Shown one piece after another: positions 27,001 to 35,751 of a stretch of 64,000 bases of DNA; positions within the stretch are counted from its first letter, which is position 1; every line of letters begins with the position of its first letter. The DNA is taken from the NCBI RefSeq assembly GCF_000381885.1, contig NZ_KB907215.1, forward strand, positions 296,163 through 360,162, given 5' to 3'. The notes below the pieces were generated by a model. That model saw only the letters and a program-made list of their open reading frames with translations. It searched no databases and was not told the origin of the DNA. The translations under genes were made by a program, and so were the position numbers. This DNA comes from Actinomadura atramentaria DSM 43919. Lineage in GTDB: Bacteria > Actinomycetota > Actinomycetes > Streptosporangiales > Streptosporangiaceae.

Positions 27001-27552
27001 CTGACGGTCCTCGGCACCGCCCGCCGCCTCGCGCGCGAGGTCGGCTACACCGGCGTCGAGGTCCAGGCCGCGTACTGGACGGGTCAGGCGCTGCTCGCGC
27101 TCGGCCGCCCGGCCGAGGCCGCCGCGCTGTTCGGGTACGTCGGGGAGGCGGCGACGGCGGCGGGCAGCCGGCTCGGCGACATGTACGCCGCGCACGGGCT
27201 CGGCTGCGCGCACGCGGCGCTCGGGCGGCCCGCCGAGGCGGAGGCGGAGCTGCGCACGGCGCTGCACCGGGCGCGGGACCGCGGCGACCGGCTGATGCGG
27301 GCGCGCGTCCAGTACGCGCTGGCCGAGCTGTACCGGTCGGGCGGCGAGCCCGAGCGCGCCCGGCCGCTCGTCGCGGCGGCGCTTGACCTGTGCGAGGAAC
27401 TGGCGGTGCCGCTCTGGCGGGCGCGCTGCCTGCTGCTGCTCGCGGACGTCCTGGCGGATCTCGGTGACGCCGAATCCGCCGCCGGACCCCGCCGCACTGG
27501 CCGCGCGCTGCTCGCCGGGCTCGGCGTCCGAGCGGAGCACCTACCGCGCTGA
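24055..27552 (+). CDS. AfsR-like regulator: SARP wHTH, BTAD, NB-ARC ATPase, TPR
   Basis: This 1165-residue protein has a winged-helix DNA-binding start (VRVAVLGPVGI and ALAVAVYRLRRWLRDAL), a bacterial transcriptional activation domain (about 280-420), and an NB-ARC ATPase. The ATPase has a P-loop, GMGGIGKTA, near 468-476 and a Walker B-like VLVVLDNAAD near 543-552. TPR-rich helices follow from about 860 to the end. It should be an ATP-dependent activator, like AfsR. Oddly, about 170 residues of Asp/Gly/Ala/Pro/Arg-rich low-complexity sequence (residues 88-260) interrupt the DNA-binding domain between the recognition helix and the wing (VVRTANGYALRTPG). It ends 5 bp from the convergent kinase genes, with no terminator between. 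The start could also be about seven codons later. Confidence 0.92.
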   Translation: MRSGAAGVRVAVLGPVGIIRDGVLLSPSSGISRALLGALATAGAIGLRDDALVSLLWGEREASVSASALAVAVYRLRRWLRDALDDAPLASPDALTDVPPEARSDRLPGTARGALLGPARGIPRDGPPAEHGALAGDRDAPPGYAGGALSGDQSGDMRGAHGDVPQGMCDDARGNTAGEPPEPSCSRTPGALSDDSPKPTDGDSPETARPGVATGMREAVPGAARHDATDRARAAAVSDPRDSTPNDADENARDGGTDHRAAVTVVRTANGYALRTPGASIDAELFRAAVQRARGLDPADRATTLEHALALWRGRALEDAAALDPAVADRLEQERLTATLEHAAATTTTGAPERALPWLAPLVEQHPLDERLLAVWIETLAGCGRQAEALEAFERTRERLRDQLGVDPSPHLRAAHLRVMRQEIPAPESAPARPRPDELPPAVADFTGRERQLADVLAGGALTVVSGMGGIGKTALAVEAAHRAGAHHPGGRLFVDLRGTEPDPADPGEVLGRFLRAFGVAGEALPESAADRTALFRTLAAEHGVLVVLDNAADERQVAPLLPAGPRSRAIVTSRARLTGLPGVRLVELDVLEPTQSAVLLKRVLGADRVAAEPEAVAALADLCGHLPLALRVAGARLAAKPHWGIAGFAERLRGGGRLDVLAQRGLSVRGALDVGYRTLDARTRRLYRLLGLLDAPDFAGWVAAALLDAPPDDAVDVLERLVDAQLVAPAGRSADDAPRYRLHDLVREHARERCLAADPPEARRAALLRALGGWLALTDTVVDLVAAGGDVPARGSAERFDPGSSARRRAATRSPGWLAAERLALAAAVRQAARLGSDELCWELAVRSAVLFQPAHYVEAWRSALDDALAATEAAGNRRGAAAVLVLAAELACQRRDYRGAFDAVRRALRLHVEAGDGHGQGLALRQLATVHRMTGEFAAAVDECGRARDLLRAAGDTAGEARAVLIVGGVELERGAPETALTVLGTARRLAREVGYTGVEVQAAYWTGQALLALGRPAEAAALFGYVGEAATAAGSRLGDMYAAHGLGCAHAALGRPAEAEAELRTALHRARDRGDRLMRARVQYALAELYRSGGEPERARPLVAAALDLCEELAVPLWRARCLLLLADVLADLGDAESAAGPRRTGRALLAGLGVRAEHLPR

Positions 27553-27557
27553 CGCGT

Positions 27558-29750
27558 TCAGCGGCAGGGAACCGCCAGCGCGAAGTGCGGGTAGCCGCTC
27601 ATCACGAGCGTGTTCCCCACGACGTACGGGTCGCTGTGCAGCGAGTACGGGTCGCCGTTGAGCGTTCGCTCAATCCTGCCGGTCGCGGGGTCGACGCTGC
27701 GCAGGCCGTCGATGGAGTCCAGGTGCAGCAGGCCGCCGCCGAGCACCGCGCGGAGCGGTTCGACGCCCATCTCCTGCCGCCAGCGCTCGCGGCCGTCCGC
27801 GAGGCCCACCGCGACGAGCGTCCGGCGCGCGATCATCAGCGCGACGTCGCCGGAGACGTGCAGCAGGTCCCGCAGCGGCCGGTGCGCCGCGTAGCCGGTG
27901 GGGAGCCGCCAGCGCTGCTTCCCCGAAGCCGCCTCGAAGCACTGCACCATGCCCTCGGCGGTCATGGTGAACACGGCGTCGCCCGCCGCGATGCAGCAGT
28001 CCGGGGTGTCGGAGGCGTACGTGAGCGCGCCGCTCAGCTCGGCCTTCCAGCGTTCCTTGCCGTCGGCCGCTCCGAAGCAGTGCAGCCGGTTGTCGCCCGC
28101 CGGGACGAAGACGGCGTCGCCCGCCGCGACCGGCGTCATGACCGCGAAGGTGGATGCGTTCTCCTCGGGCGCGAGCGTCACTTCCCAATGCTTCGCGCCG
28201 CTGACCGCGTCCACGGCCCGGACCTTGCCGTCCTCGACGGGCACGAACGCGACGCCGCCCGCGACGGTCCCGCCCGCGATCTGGTAGCTGGACGGCAGTT
28301 TCCACAGCGTCGCGCCGGACTTGGGGTCGTAGGCGATGGTCGAGGTCTCGGCGACGGCCTCGCGCACGCCGGAGACGCACACGACGTTCGGCGCGACGGC
28401 GGGGACGTTCCGCCCGGCGATGCTCGTGGACCACAGCGACCTGCCCGTGGCGGCGTCGACGGCCTGCACGTCGCTCAGGTTCGTGACGATCCCGACGTTC
28501 CCCGCCGCGAGGACCATGCTCTGGCCGCTCGCGGTCAGCGATGAGTTCCGCCACCGGCGTTTACCCGTCCGGGCATCGAGGCCGGTCGTCCCCGAGTCGC
28601 GGCTGATGCACAGCAGGGTGCCGCCCACGGGCTGGACGACGTCGGGCTGGTCGGGCAGCGTCGTCTTCCACACGAGCCCGTCTTCCTCACCGCCGCCCCG
28701 TGACGCCAGAACCGCCGCCGTCGTCGCTCCGCCGACGACGACCGCACCACCGGCCGCGAGCAGCCCGAACAGCACGCGACGCCGCTTGACGCCGGGCGGC
28801 GCGGGCGGCCGCGCTTCCCGCCACGGCGGCGCTCCAGGCCGGGGAACGAACCGCGCCGCCGCGTCAATGCGTTCAACGACGGCGCCGGGAAGCCTCAGCC
28901 CGCCGCTCCGCTCCGGCACGCCGTCCGTTGCGGGCAGGCGGGCGGCGAAGGCGTCGAGGACCGTCGAGGCGTCCGGCCGCTCGTCCGGGTCGCGGCGCAG
29001 GCAGCGTCCGACCAGGTCGCGCAGGGTCACATCGTCGATCCCTGAAAGATCGGGTTCCTCGTTCAGCACCCGGTACAGCAGCGCGGCGGGCGGCGCATCG
29101 GCGGAACCCCGTTGGTACGGCCCGCGCCCGGTCGCCGCGAACGCCAGCACCGCGCCGAGCGCGAAGACGTCCGCCGCCGGGCCTCCGTCGCCGCCCGCCG
29201 CCTGCTCGGGCGCGAGGTAGCCGGGCGAGCCGAGGACGGTTCCGTCCCCCGCGCCGTCCCCGACGCGCGTCACGGCGGCGATGCCGAGGTCGATCAGGCG
29301 CGGCCCGTCCCGCGTGAGGAGGACGTTCGACGGCTTCAGGTCGCGGTGCGCGACGCCCGCCCGATGGATCGACACCAGCGCTTCGGCGATGCCCGCCCCG
29401 AGCGCGTCCACGGCCGGTCCGGGCAGCGGGCCGGTCGCCTCGACGGCCTCCCCCAGCGGGACGCCGGGCAGGTAGACCGTCGCGAGCCACGGCCGCGGCG
29501 CCACCGGGTCCGCGTCCACCAGGGGCGCGGTGAACGCGCCGCCCACCGCGCGCGAGGCCTCCACCTCCCGGGCGAACCGCGCGCGGAACGCCGGATCGGA
29601 CGCCAGCTCGGCGTGGACGGCCTTCAGCGCGACGAGCCGCCCGCCGGGCGACCGGGCGAGGTAGACCACGCCCATCCCGCCCGCACCGATCCGCGCCATC
29701 AGGACATGGACGCCGATCTGGACGGGGTCGTCGTGCAGCAGCGGCTTCAT
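27558..29750 (-). CDS. Transmembrane Ser/Thr kinase with PQQ-like beta-propeller (AfsK-like)
   Basis: A 730-residue protein. The kinase domain (1-275) has the glycine loop IGAGGMG, Lys43, catalytic HRDLKPSN (about 135-142) and GSPGYLAPEQ. The metal-binding DFG is DLG here (LIDLGIA). One membrane helix lies at about 324-349. The rest (about 355-730) is a sensor of PQQ-like repeats (LDARTGKRRW, VDAATGRSLW, FEAASGKQRW). A membrane kinase reading an extracellular or envelope signal is expected. Its ATG overlaps the stop of the upstream kinase by four bases, so the two are co-translated. It is convergent to the AfsR-like gene, a likely but unproven phosphorylation target. Confidence 0.92.
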   Translation of the reverse strand: MKPLLHDDPVQIGVHVLMARIGAGGMGVVYLARSPGGRLVALKAVHAELASDPAFRARFAREVEASRAVGGAFTAPLVDADPVAPRPWLATVYLPGVPLGEAVEATGPLPGPAVDALGAGIAEALVSIHRAGVAHRDLKPSNVLLTRDGPRLIDLGIAAVTRVGDGAGDGTVLGSPGYLAPEQAAGGDGGPAADVFALGAVLAFAATGRGPYQRGSADAPPAALLYRVLNEEPDLSGIDDVTLRDLVGRCLRRDPDERPDASTVLDAFAARLPATDGVPERSGGLRLPGAVVERIDAAARFVPRPGAPPWREARPPAPPGVKRRRVLFGLLAAGGAVVVGGATTAAVLASRGGGEEDGLVWKTTLPDQPDVVQPVGGTLLCISRDSGTTGLDARTGKRRWRNSSLTASGQSMVLAAGNVGIVTNLSDVQAVDAATGRSLWSTSIAGRNVPAVAPNVVCVSGVREAVAETSTIAYDPKSGATLWKLPSSYQIAGGTVAGGVAFVPVEDGKVRAVDAVSGAKHWEVTLAPEENASTFAVMTPVAAGDAVFVPAGDNRLHCFGAADGKERWKAELSGALTYASDTPDCCIAAGDAVFTMTAEGMVQCFEAASGKQRWRLPTGYAAHRPLRDLLHVSGDVALMIARRTLVAVGLADGRERWRQEMGVEPLRAVLGGGLLHLDSIDGLRSVDPATGRIERTLNGDPYSLHSDPYVVGNTLVMSGYPHFALAVPCR

Positions 29751-31783
29751 GATGCTCCGGGATGTGTTTCGAGGGCGTAGACGTAGCCGTCGTGGCTGCC
29801 CACGACCGCGGTGCGGCCGGCCACGGCGGCGGTGGACGCGCCGATCGCGTCACCGGTCCGGCAGGTCCAGGCGATCTCGCCGGACGCGGCGGTGATCCCG
29901 TAGACGCACTGGTCCCCCGCGCCGATGACGACCGTGTCGCCCGCGGCGGCCGGGGACGCGGCGACCGCGCCGCTGAGCGCGCGCCGCCAGCGGATGGTCC
30001 CGTCCGTGCCGATGCCGTAAACAGTTCCGGACGTGTCGGCGACGCACAGTACGCCCCCGGCGCGCACGGCGGCGGTCTTCACCTCCGCCTGCGTCGTTGC
30101 CGACCAGCGGCGGGCGCGAGTGCGCGCGTCGAGCGCCACAACGGCAGGCCCGCCCGCCCCGGCGGCCGGAACGCCGACCAGCAGCAGGTCACCGACGACC
30201 GATGCGCCGAGCGCAGCGGGCGCAGCGCCGACCGCGCTCGCCTTCCCGTCCGCGTCCAGCGCGTAGAGCGCGCCGTCCGCGACGTACACCGCACCGCCGA
30301 CGACGGCGACCGGGCCGTCCGGCATGCCGCTCGTCGGGTGCTTCCACCGAACCGCGCCGTCACGAGCGGCGAGCCGCACGACAGCGCCGGCGTCGTCCGC
30401 GGATGCCGCGACCAGCACCGAATCCCCGAGCACGGCGACGACACGCGCGTCCGTCCCGACCGAACGCCGCCAGACGCGACGGCCGTCAGAGACGCGGACG
30501 GCGTGGACCGCGCCATCCGACGACCCGGTGAACGCGACGCCGCCCGCCACCGCGACGGTTCCCCGGACCTCGCCGGACGCCGCGTACCGCCAACGCCGCG
30601 TCCCCTTCGCGAGGTCGAGTCCGTACAGGTGGCCGTCGTCACCGCCGATGGACACGACCCCGCCCGACACCGCCGGGGACGAGTCCACCGACCGCTGCGC
30701 GTCGAACCGCCACAGCGGCTGCGCGGCACGGCCCGGCAGCGCCAGCGCGGTCGTCGGGCTCAGGTCGGCGGGCGGCCGCTCCGGACCCGAACGCGTCCAC
30801 GCCAACGCGGCCGCGGTCCCCGCGAGGGCCACCGCGCCGAGCCCGCCCCCGGCGGCCGCGAGCAGCGCCCGGCGCGGCACGCGCCCCGCCCTGGGCAGGA
30901 CGGGCAGCGGCGCGGCCGCGAGCCGGTCGATCGCCGCGGCGACCTGCGGCGGCGGGAGCGGCCCGTCCGGGGACACCGCCGACAGCTCGCGCAGCAGGTC
31001 GGCCGGGGTCGGCCGATCGGCGGGGTCCTTGGCCAGGCACGCGGCGGCCAGCGCGCGCAGCCCCGGATCGTGGAGCGCGTCGAGGCGCGGAGGCTCCCGC
31101 ACGACGCGGCGCAGCATCTCCTCGACCGTTCCGCGACCGAACGGCCCCTCACCCGTCGCGGTGAACACCAGGACGCCGCCGAGCGCGAACACGTCCCCCG
31201 CCGGTCCGGTCTCCCCGCCGAGCGCCTGCTCGGGCGCGAGGTAGCCGGGCGTGCCCAGCACCGCGCCGGTGCGGGTGATCGCGACGGCGTCGGCGGCGCG
31301 GGCGATACCGAAGTCGATGACGCGCGGGCCGTCGGCCGCGAGCATGACGTTCGACGGCTTGAGGTCGCGGTGGACGATGCCCGCTCGATGGATCGACAGC
31401 AGCGCCTCCGCGAGCGCCGCGCCGAGCGCCGCCGTCCGGGGCGGCGGCCAGGGCCCGTGCTCCCCGACCGCCGCCTGCAGGGACAGCCCGGGCAGGTAGG
31501 CGGTGGCCAGCCAGGGACTCGCGGCGTCCGGATCGGCGTCGACGACCGGCGCGGTGAACGCGCCGCCCACCGCGCCGGCGGCGATCACCTCGCGCCGGAA
31601 CCGCGCCCGGAACCGCTCGTCGGTCGCGTAGGCGGCGTGGACCACCTTGACCGCGACCCGGGAGCCGCCCGGCGACCGCGCGAGGTACACGCGGCCCATG
31701 CCGCCCGCACCGAGACGACCGAGCACGGTGTACCGCCCGATCGTCTGCGGATCGCCGGGTTCGAGCGGATCGACCCCCGGCAA
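29747..31783 (-). CDS. Transmembrane Ser/Thr kinase with PQQ-like beta-propeller (AfsK-like)
   Basis: About 678 residues. I choose TTG 31783 because a perfect GGGAGGTG lies five bases upstream; GTG 31804 would add seven residues and has no such site. The kinase domain is complete: LGAGGMGRVY, the AVK lysine, HRDLKPSN, DFG (VIDFGIA) and GTPGYLAPEQ. One membrane helix lies near residue 310 (LLAAAGGGLGAVALAGTAAA). Then come PQQ-like repeats (LDLAKGTRRW, VSDGRRVWRR, ITAASGEIAW). It is the first gene of a two-kinase operon. In Streptomyces, kinases of this architecture (AfsK) phosphorylate AfsR; here an AfsR-like gene is convergent next door. Confidence 0.92.
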   Translation of the reverse strand: MPGVDPLEPGDPQTIGRYTVLGRLGAGGMGRVYLARSPGGSRVAVKVVHAAYATDERFRARFRREVIAAGAVGGAFTAPVVDADPDAASPWLATAYLPGLSLQAAVGEHGPWPPPRTAALGAALAEALLSIHRAGIVHRDLKPSNVMLAADGPRVIDFGIARAADAVAITRTGAVLGTPGYLAPEQALGGETGPAGDVFALGGVLVFTATGEGPFGRGTVEEMLRRVVREPPRLDALHDPGLRALAAACLAKDPADRPTPADLLRELSAVSPDGPLPPPQVAAAIDRLAAAPLPVLPRAGRVPRRALLAAAGGGLGAVALAGTAAALAWTRSGPERPPADLSPTTALALPGRAAQPLWRFDAQRSVDSSPAVSGGVVSIGGDDGHLYGLDLAKGTRRWRYAASGEVRGTVAVAGGVAFTGSSDGAVHAVRVSDGRRVWRRSVGTDARVVAVLGDSVLVAASADDAGAVVRLAARDGAVRWKHPTSGMPDGPVAVVGGAVYVADGALYALDADGKASAVGAAPAALGASVVGDLLLVGVPAAGAGGPAVVALDARTRARRWSATTQAEVKTAAVRAGGVLCVADTSGTVYGIGTDGTIRWRRALSGAVAASPAAAGDTVVIGAGDQCVYGITAASGEIAWTCRTGDAIGASTAAVAGRTAVVGSHDGYVYALETHPGAS

Positions 31784-31926
31784 CGCCCCACCTCCCGCAC
31801 ACACCCTCCGCCGACGCTGTCCCCGCCCGCGGGGAGCGGTGCGCCGATCGTAGAGCGCCGTCCTTACAGCGCGATTACAGCCCCTCGATCGAACATATGT
31901 TTGACTCGCTGGGTACTCTGGGACGC

Positions 31927-32544
31927 ATGTTCCAAGCGTCGCTCCTGGACGCCGACGAGGTCGGCGTGAACCCGCTCGGCTCGTCCGTCCGCCGCGTCCC
32001 GCTGCGGGACGGGGCCTGGGTGGACCTGCGACCGTCCTGGATCACCGGCGCGGACACCCTGTTCCAGCGGCTGCTGACGGACGTCCCGTGGCAGGCCGGG
32101 AACCGCCGCATGTACGACCGGGTCGTCGCGGTGCCCCGGCTGCTCGCCTTCTACAGGGAGGGCATGGCGCTCCCTGATCCGGCGCTGGACGAGATGAAGC
32201 GGCTCCTCGACGCGCACTACGCCGAGGAACTGGGCGAGCCGTTCACCACGGCGGGCCTCTGCCTGTACCGCGACCACCACGACAGCGTCGCGTGGCACGG
32301 CGACCAGTACGGTCGCGGCCGGCACGAGGACACGATGGTCGCGATCGTGTCGCTGGGGACGCCGCGCCCGCTGCTGCTGCGTCCGCGCGCGGGCGGCCCG
32401 GCGCTGCGGTACGAGCTCGGCCACGGCGACCTGCTGGTCATGGGCGGGAGCTGCCAGCGCACCTGGGAGCACGCCGTCCCGAAGAGCGCCCGTCCGCTCG
32501 GGCCGCGCGTGAGCGTCCAGTTCCGCCCGACGAACGTGCGCTGA
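31927..32544 (+). CDS. alkB: Alpha-ketoglutarate-dependent dioxygenase AlkB
   Basis: This protein of about 205 residues repairs alkylated bases in DNA or RNA by oxidative demethylation with Fe(II) and 2-oxoglutarate. Iron ligands are His124 and Asp126 (WHGD) and His182 (TWEHAVP); the 2-oxoglutarate-binding arginines are in GPRVSVQFRP (194 and 200). I prefer ATG 31927 over 31897. Relatives begin with MxFQxSLF-like sequence, and TACTCT at 31914-31919 sits right for a -10, which would make the message leaderless. It is divergent from the kinase operon. Confidence 0.92.
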   Translation: MFQASLLDADEVGVNPLGSSVRRVPLRDGAWVDLRPSWITGADTLFQRLLTDVPWQAGNRRMYDRVVAVPRLLAFYREGMALPDPALDEMKRLLDAHYAEELGEPFTTAGLCLYRDHHDSVAWHGDQYGRGRHEDTMVAIVSLGTPRPLLLRPRAGGPALRYELGHGDLLVMGGSCQRTWEHAVPKSARPLGPRVSVQFRPTNVR

Positions 32545-32720
32545 GCGCGCCGCCGGACGGGACGCCCCGGCCGCGGCCGGTCGCCAAGGGGTCGTCGTCG
32601 AAGGGCGCCCGGCCGTCGGCCGCGGGCGGGCCGTCCCCGACCTCGGGTCGGTGACGTGCCGCACCCGCATCCTGACGCACCGCGATGTGTCCCGTCCGGC
32701 GGTTCGTGGAATTGCCGACG

Positions 32721-33694
32721 TCAGAAGGGCAGGCCGAAGTCCTTGCAGGCCGGGCGGAAGGACGGGTCGTTCGCGCCGAGCGAGTTCAGGACGTTCTGCA
32801 GCGTCGGTCCGTCGTTGAACATGCCGACGTGCGCGACGTAGTCCCCGGGGCACTGGTCCTGGATCGTGATGTTGCGGACGTTCGGCCCCTTGAGGAACGC
32901 GTTCGTGTACGGCGTCACGACCTCGTCGTTCTTCGTCTCGATGACGGTGTACTCCGGACCGGGCACCGTGTCGCCGTCCGCGAACAGAGCCTTCTGGAAG
33001 TCGGAGCCGGACTCCTGCTGCGCGAGGCCCGGCGTCTGCGCCTGGTTGAAGATGTCGTTGACGAACCCGAGGAGGTTCAGCGCTCGGCCGAGGTTGACCA
33101 GACCGAGCAGGTCGGTGCCGTGGTTGCTCGGGGCGAGCGCCACGAACCGGCGGACCTTGTCCGCGCCGCCGAGCCGCTTGAGGTAGTACGACGGCATCAT
33201 GCCGCCCTGCGAGTGGCCGACGAGGTCGACCTTCGCCGCGCCGGTCCGCTGCCGCACCTGGTCCACGAACGCGCTCAGCGTCTTGGCGGACTCGGCGATG
33301 TCGCCCATGCCGCCGATCCGGTCCGCGGAATCTGCGTCATTCCGTAATTGAATCCGTAGACGCAGTAGCCCGCGTTGGCGAGTTTCGGCGACAGGACGGC
33401 CCAGTTCGCACCGAGGTTGACGAACGTGGCGTGGACGAGCACGATGGGCGTGGGGTGCTCGGGGCTCGGCTTGCAGTTCCAGTCGTTCGCGCCCGCGACC
33501 GCGTCAGGGCTGTTGAAGAAGTTCGCGACGGCGGTGCCGAGGTCGCCTTCCTTGTACTTGGCGTCGGCCGACGCGGGAGCCGCGAGCGCGCCCGTGCCGA
33601 GTCCGAGCGCGAGCGCCGCCGCCGTCAGTCCGCGCCGGATGTGCCGCGTGCGCCGTCCGCCGGAGCGGGCCGCCTTCGCACGTCCACTTCCCAT
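32721..33694 (-). pseudogene. Secreted lipase/esterase gene with a single-base frameshift
   Basis: Frame 1 starts at ATG 33694 behind GAGGAGGGTG. It encodes a signal peptide and the N-terminal half of an alpha/beta hydrolase (TPIVLVHATFVNLGANW to YGFNYGMTQ), then runs off-frame to a stop at 33275. A second frame, to 32721, continues exactly where the family should: SADRIGGMGDIAESAKTL, the nucleophile motif GHSQGGMMPSYYLK, and the C-terminus with HVGMF. One missing base near 33328-33331 (in CAGATTCC) explains the break. It is either an inactivated class 2 lipase, a sequencing error, or an unlikely recoding site. Everything else in the gene looks intact. Confidence 0.8.
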
Positions 33695-33876
33695 GTCACC
33701 CTCCTCGGTGCGCCCGGCAAGCGTTCACTTGCATCGCCGTGGCAAGGGTGAAATCCAGGTTGCGCGTCCAATAGGCGACAACAGGCCGTAGGTACAATCC
33801 GACAGTCCGTTTTTGCGCGCCGAGGTGCTAACGGAGTCGCGGCCATCCTGCGGATAACGCGCGTCCGGCGCGTCCG

Positions 33877-34539
33877 TCAGCGCAGCGAGAACACCTGCCG
33901 CCGCGCCGTGACGCCCTTCGCGTGAATTTCGGCGACGTACGTTCCCGGACGGGCGGTCGGGCGATGGCCCCGGCAGCCGTCCGAGCCGCGCCGCCGGTCC
34001 CAGACGATCGTCCGGACGAACGGGACGCCGCGCCGCAGCACGCGCTTGCCCGAGCCCTCGTCCGGCGCGCACTGGGAGGCCGTCCACACGCGGTCCGGGC
34101 CGGAGGAGATCCGCAGGTCGAGCGCGCGTGAACCGACGTCGAACGCGCACGCGCGCGACCCGGTGTTCACGACCGTGAGCCGCAGTTCGGGCCGCCGCCC
34201 TTTGGCGTACACCGACGCGGACGCCGCGAGCGTCACCACGACGTCGTGCGGCACGCACGCGTCACCCGCCTTCCGGCGCGGTTTGGGCGAGGCGCTGCGG
34301 GACGCCGTCGCGGTCGCCGTGGGCGACGTGGCCGCCGGCATCGGCACGATGGTCGGCGTCGCGCCGGCCAGCGCCGCCGCGTCCCGCACGGGCTTCTCCT
34401 CCCCGCCGCCCGCGCCGCACGCCCACGCCATCAGCCCGACCGCCCCGAGGACGGCCCCGAGCGCGATGGCGCGCCGCTTCCAGTACTGGTCCGGCCCGCG
34501 GTCCGACTCGGAATCCTCACGTTCTGTACCCGTAGACAT
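33877..34539 (-). CDS. Membrane-anchored extracytoplasmic protein, unknown function
   Basis: A 220-residue protein from ATG 34539. A charged N-terminal tail of about 25 residues is followed by one membrane helix ending WACGAGG, which could alternatively be a lipobox-like site. Next come a Thr/Ala/Ser/Pro linker and a soluble beta-rich domain with conserved-looking cysteines (DACVPHD, SRACAFDVG, SQCAPDEG, DGCRGH) and the ending GTYVAEIHAKG. It resembles the Ig-like DUF4232-type domains of actinomycete envelope proteins, but that is uncertain. A possible -10 lies 5-10 bases before the ATG, so the message may be leaderless. It is divergent from mutY. Confidence 0.72.
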   Translation of the reverse strand: MSTGTEREDSESDRGPDQYWKRRAIALGAVLGAVGLMAWACGAGGGEEKPVRDAAALAGATPTIVPMPAATSPTATATASRSASPKPRRKAGDACVPHDVVVTLAASASVYAKGRRPELRLTVVNTGSRACAFDVGSRALDLRISSGPDRVWTASQCAPDEGSGKRVLRRGVPFVRTIVWDRRRGSDGCRGHRPTARPGTYVAEIHAKGVTARRQVFSLR

Positions 34540-34604
34540 ACGGACAGTATGCAATCGGTCGATCTTCCTGGGCGGACGGCACGCCGTGACAGAATGAGGC
34601 ACCG

Positions 34605-35486
34605 ATGGAGATCCCCGCCCACCTGATCACCGCCCCCGTCCTCGACTGGTACGGCGAGCACGCCCGCGATCTGCCGTGGCGCGCCACCGATGCGACGCCG
34701 TGGGGCGTGCTGGTCAGCGAGATCATGCTGCAGCAGACGCCGGTGAAGCGCGTCCTGCCCGTCTGGCACGAGTGGATGGAACAGTGGCCGACGCCCGCCG
34801 CGCTCGCCGCCGAACCGTCCGGCGAGGCCGTCCGCGCGTGGGGGCGGCTCGGCTATCCGCGCCGCGCCCTGCGCCTGCACGCCGCCGCCCAGGCGATCGT
34901 GGAACGGCACGGCGGCGCCGTCCCCGACGTCCACGCCGACCTGCTCGCCCTGCCCGGCATCGGCGCGTACACGGCGGCGGCCGTCGCGAGCTTCGCCTAC
35001 CGGCAGCGGCACGCGGTGCTCGACACGAACGTCCGGCGGGTGCTCGCCCGCCTGCTGACGGGCGTCGAGTACCCGCCGACGTCGCAGACGAAGGCCGAGG
35101 TCGCACTGGCCGAGGGCCTTCTGCCGCTCGATCCGCCGACCGCCGCGCGCTGGTCGGTGGCGGTGATGGAACTCGGCGCGCTCGTCTGCACGGCCCGCTC
35201 GCCGCGCTGCGTGGACTGCCCGGTGCTGGACCGCTGCGCGTGGCAGGCGCTCGGCCGCCCGGCGCACGACGGTCCGCCCCGGCGCGGCCAGACGTACGCG
35301 GGCACCGACCGCCAGTGCCGGGGTCGCCTGCTGGCCGTGCTGCGCGACGCGCCAGAGCCCGTCGAGAAGGCGGCGCTCGACATCGTCTGGTCCGATCCGG
35401 TGCAGCGGGAACGCGCTTTGGACGGGCTCATCGCGGACGGCCTGGTGGACCCTCTCGACGACGGTCGCTACGCGCTTCCGGCGTAA
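34605..35486 (+). CDS. mutY: A/G-specific adenine glycosylase MutY, short form
   Basis: The 293-residue base-excision enzyme removes adenine mispaired with 8-oxoguanine. Visible features are the catalytic Glu39 (SEIMLQQTPV), the helix-hairpin-helix LPGIGAYTAAAVASF (116-130), catalytic Asp140 (LDTNVRRVLAR), and a 4Fe-4S cluster from Cys195, 202, 205 and 211 in the usual C-x6-C-x2-C-x5-C spacing. The C-terminal MutT-like 8-oxoG recognition domain of longer MutY proteins is absent, as in other short actinobacterial forms. A short winged-helix-like tail (ALDGLIADGLVDPLDDGRY) replaces it. Confidence 0.93.
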   Translation: MEIPAHLITAPVLDWYGEHARDLPWRATDATPWGVLVSEIMLQQTPVKRVLPVWHEWMEQWPTPAALAAEPSGEAVRAWGRLGYPRRALRLHAAAQAIVERHGGAVPDVHADLLALPGIGAYTAAAVASFAYRQRHAVLDTNVRRVLARLLTGVEYPPTSQTKAEVALAEGLLPLDPPTAARWSVAVMELGALVCTARSPRCVDCPVLDRCAWQALGRPAHDGPPRRGQTYAGTDRQCRGRLLAVLRDAPEPVEKAALDIVWSDPVQRERALDGLIADGLVDPLDDGRYALPA

Positions 35487-35751
35487 CCCCTGACGTGCGT
35501 CGACGCCGCTGGGGCAATGTTCACCGGTAGGGCTTCAGGCAGCCGTTCCCGTGGGTCGTCGGCCCAGCTCAGGATGCGGCGCGGTCCGCGTCCGGGCAGC
35601 CGAACCACCGCGCCGGGCTCGCCGACGACCTCCTGGCGGGCATGCCGCCCCGACGAGTTATCCACAGGTTTCGGCTCATGTGGCGGAGGTCCGCGCGCGG
35701 TCGATGTACTCGAAGCCCACATCGACCCACCGATGAAAGGGCGGACCGCCC

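Noticed and set aside
24055..27552. Treating the AfsR-like gene as two genes split by the low-complexity stretch
   Set aside because: The frame is continuous, the wing hairpin follows directly after the insert, and no start site with a ribosome site is seen before the downstream part.
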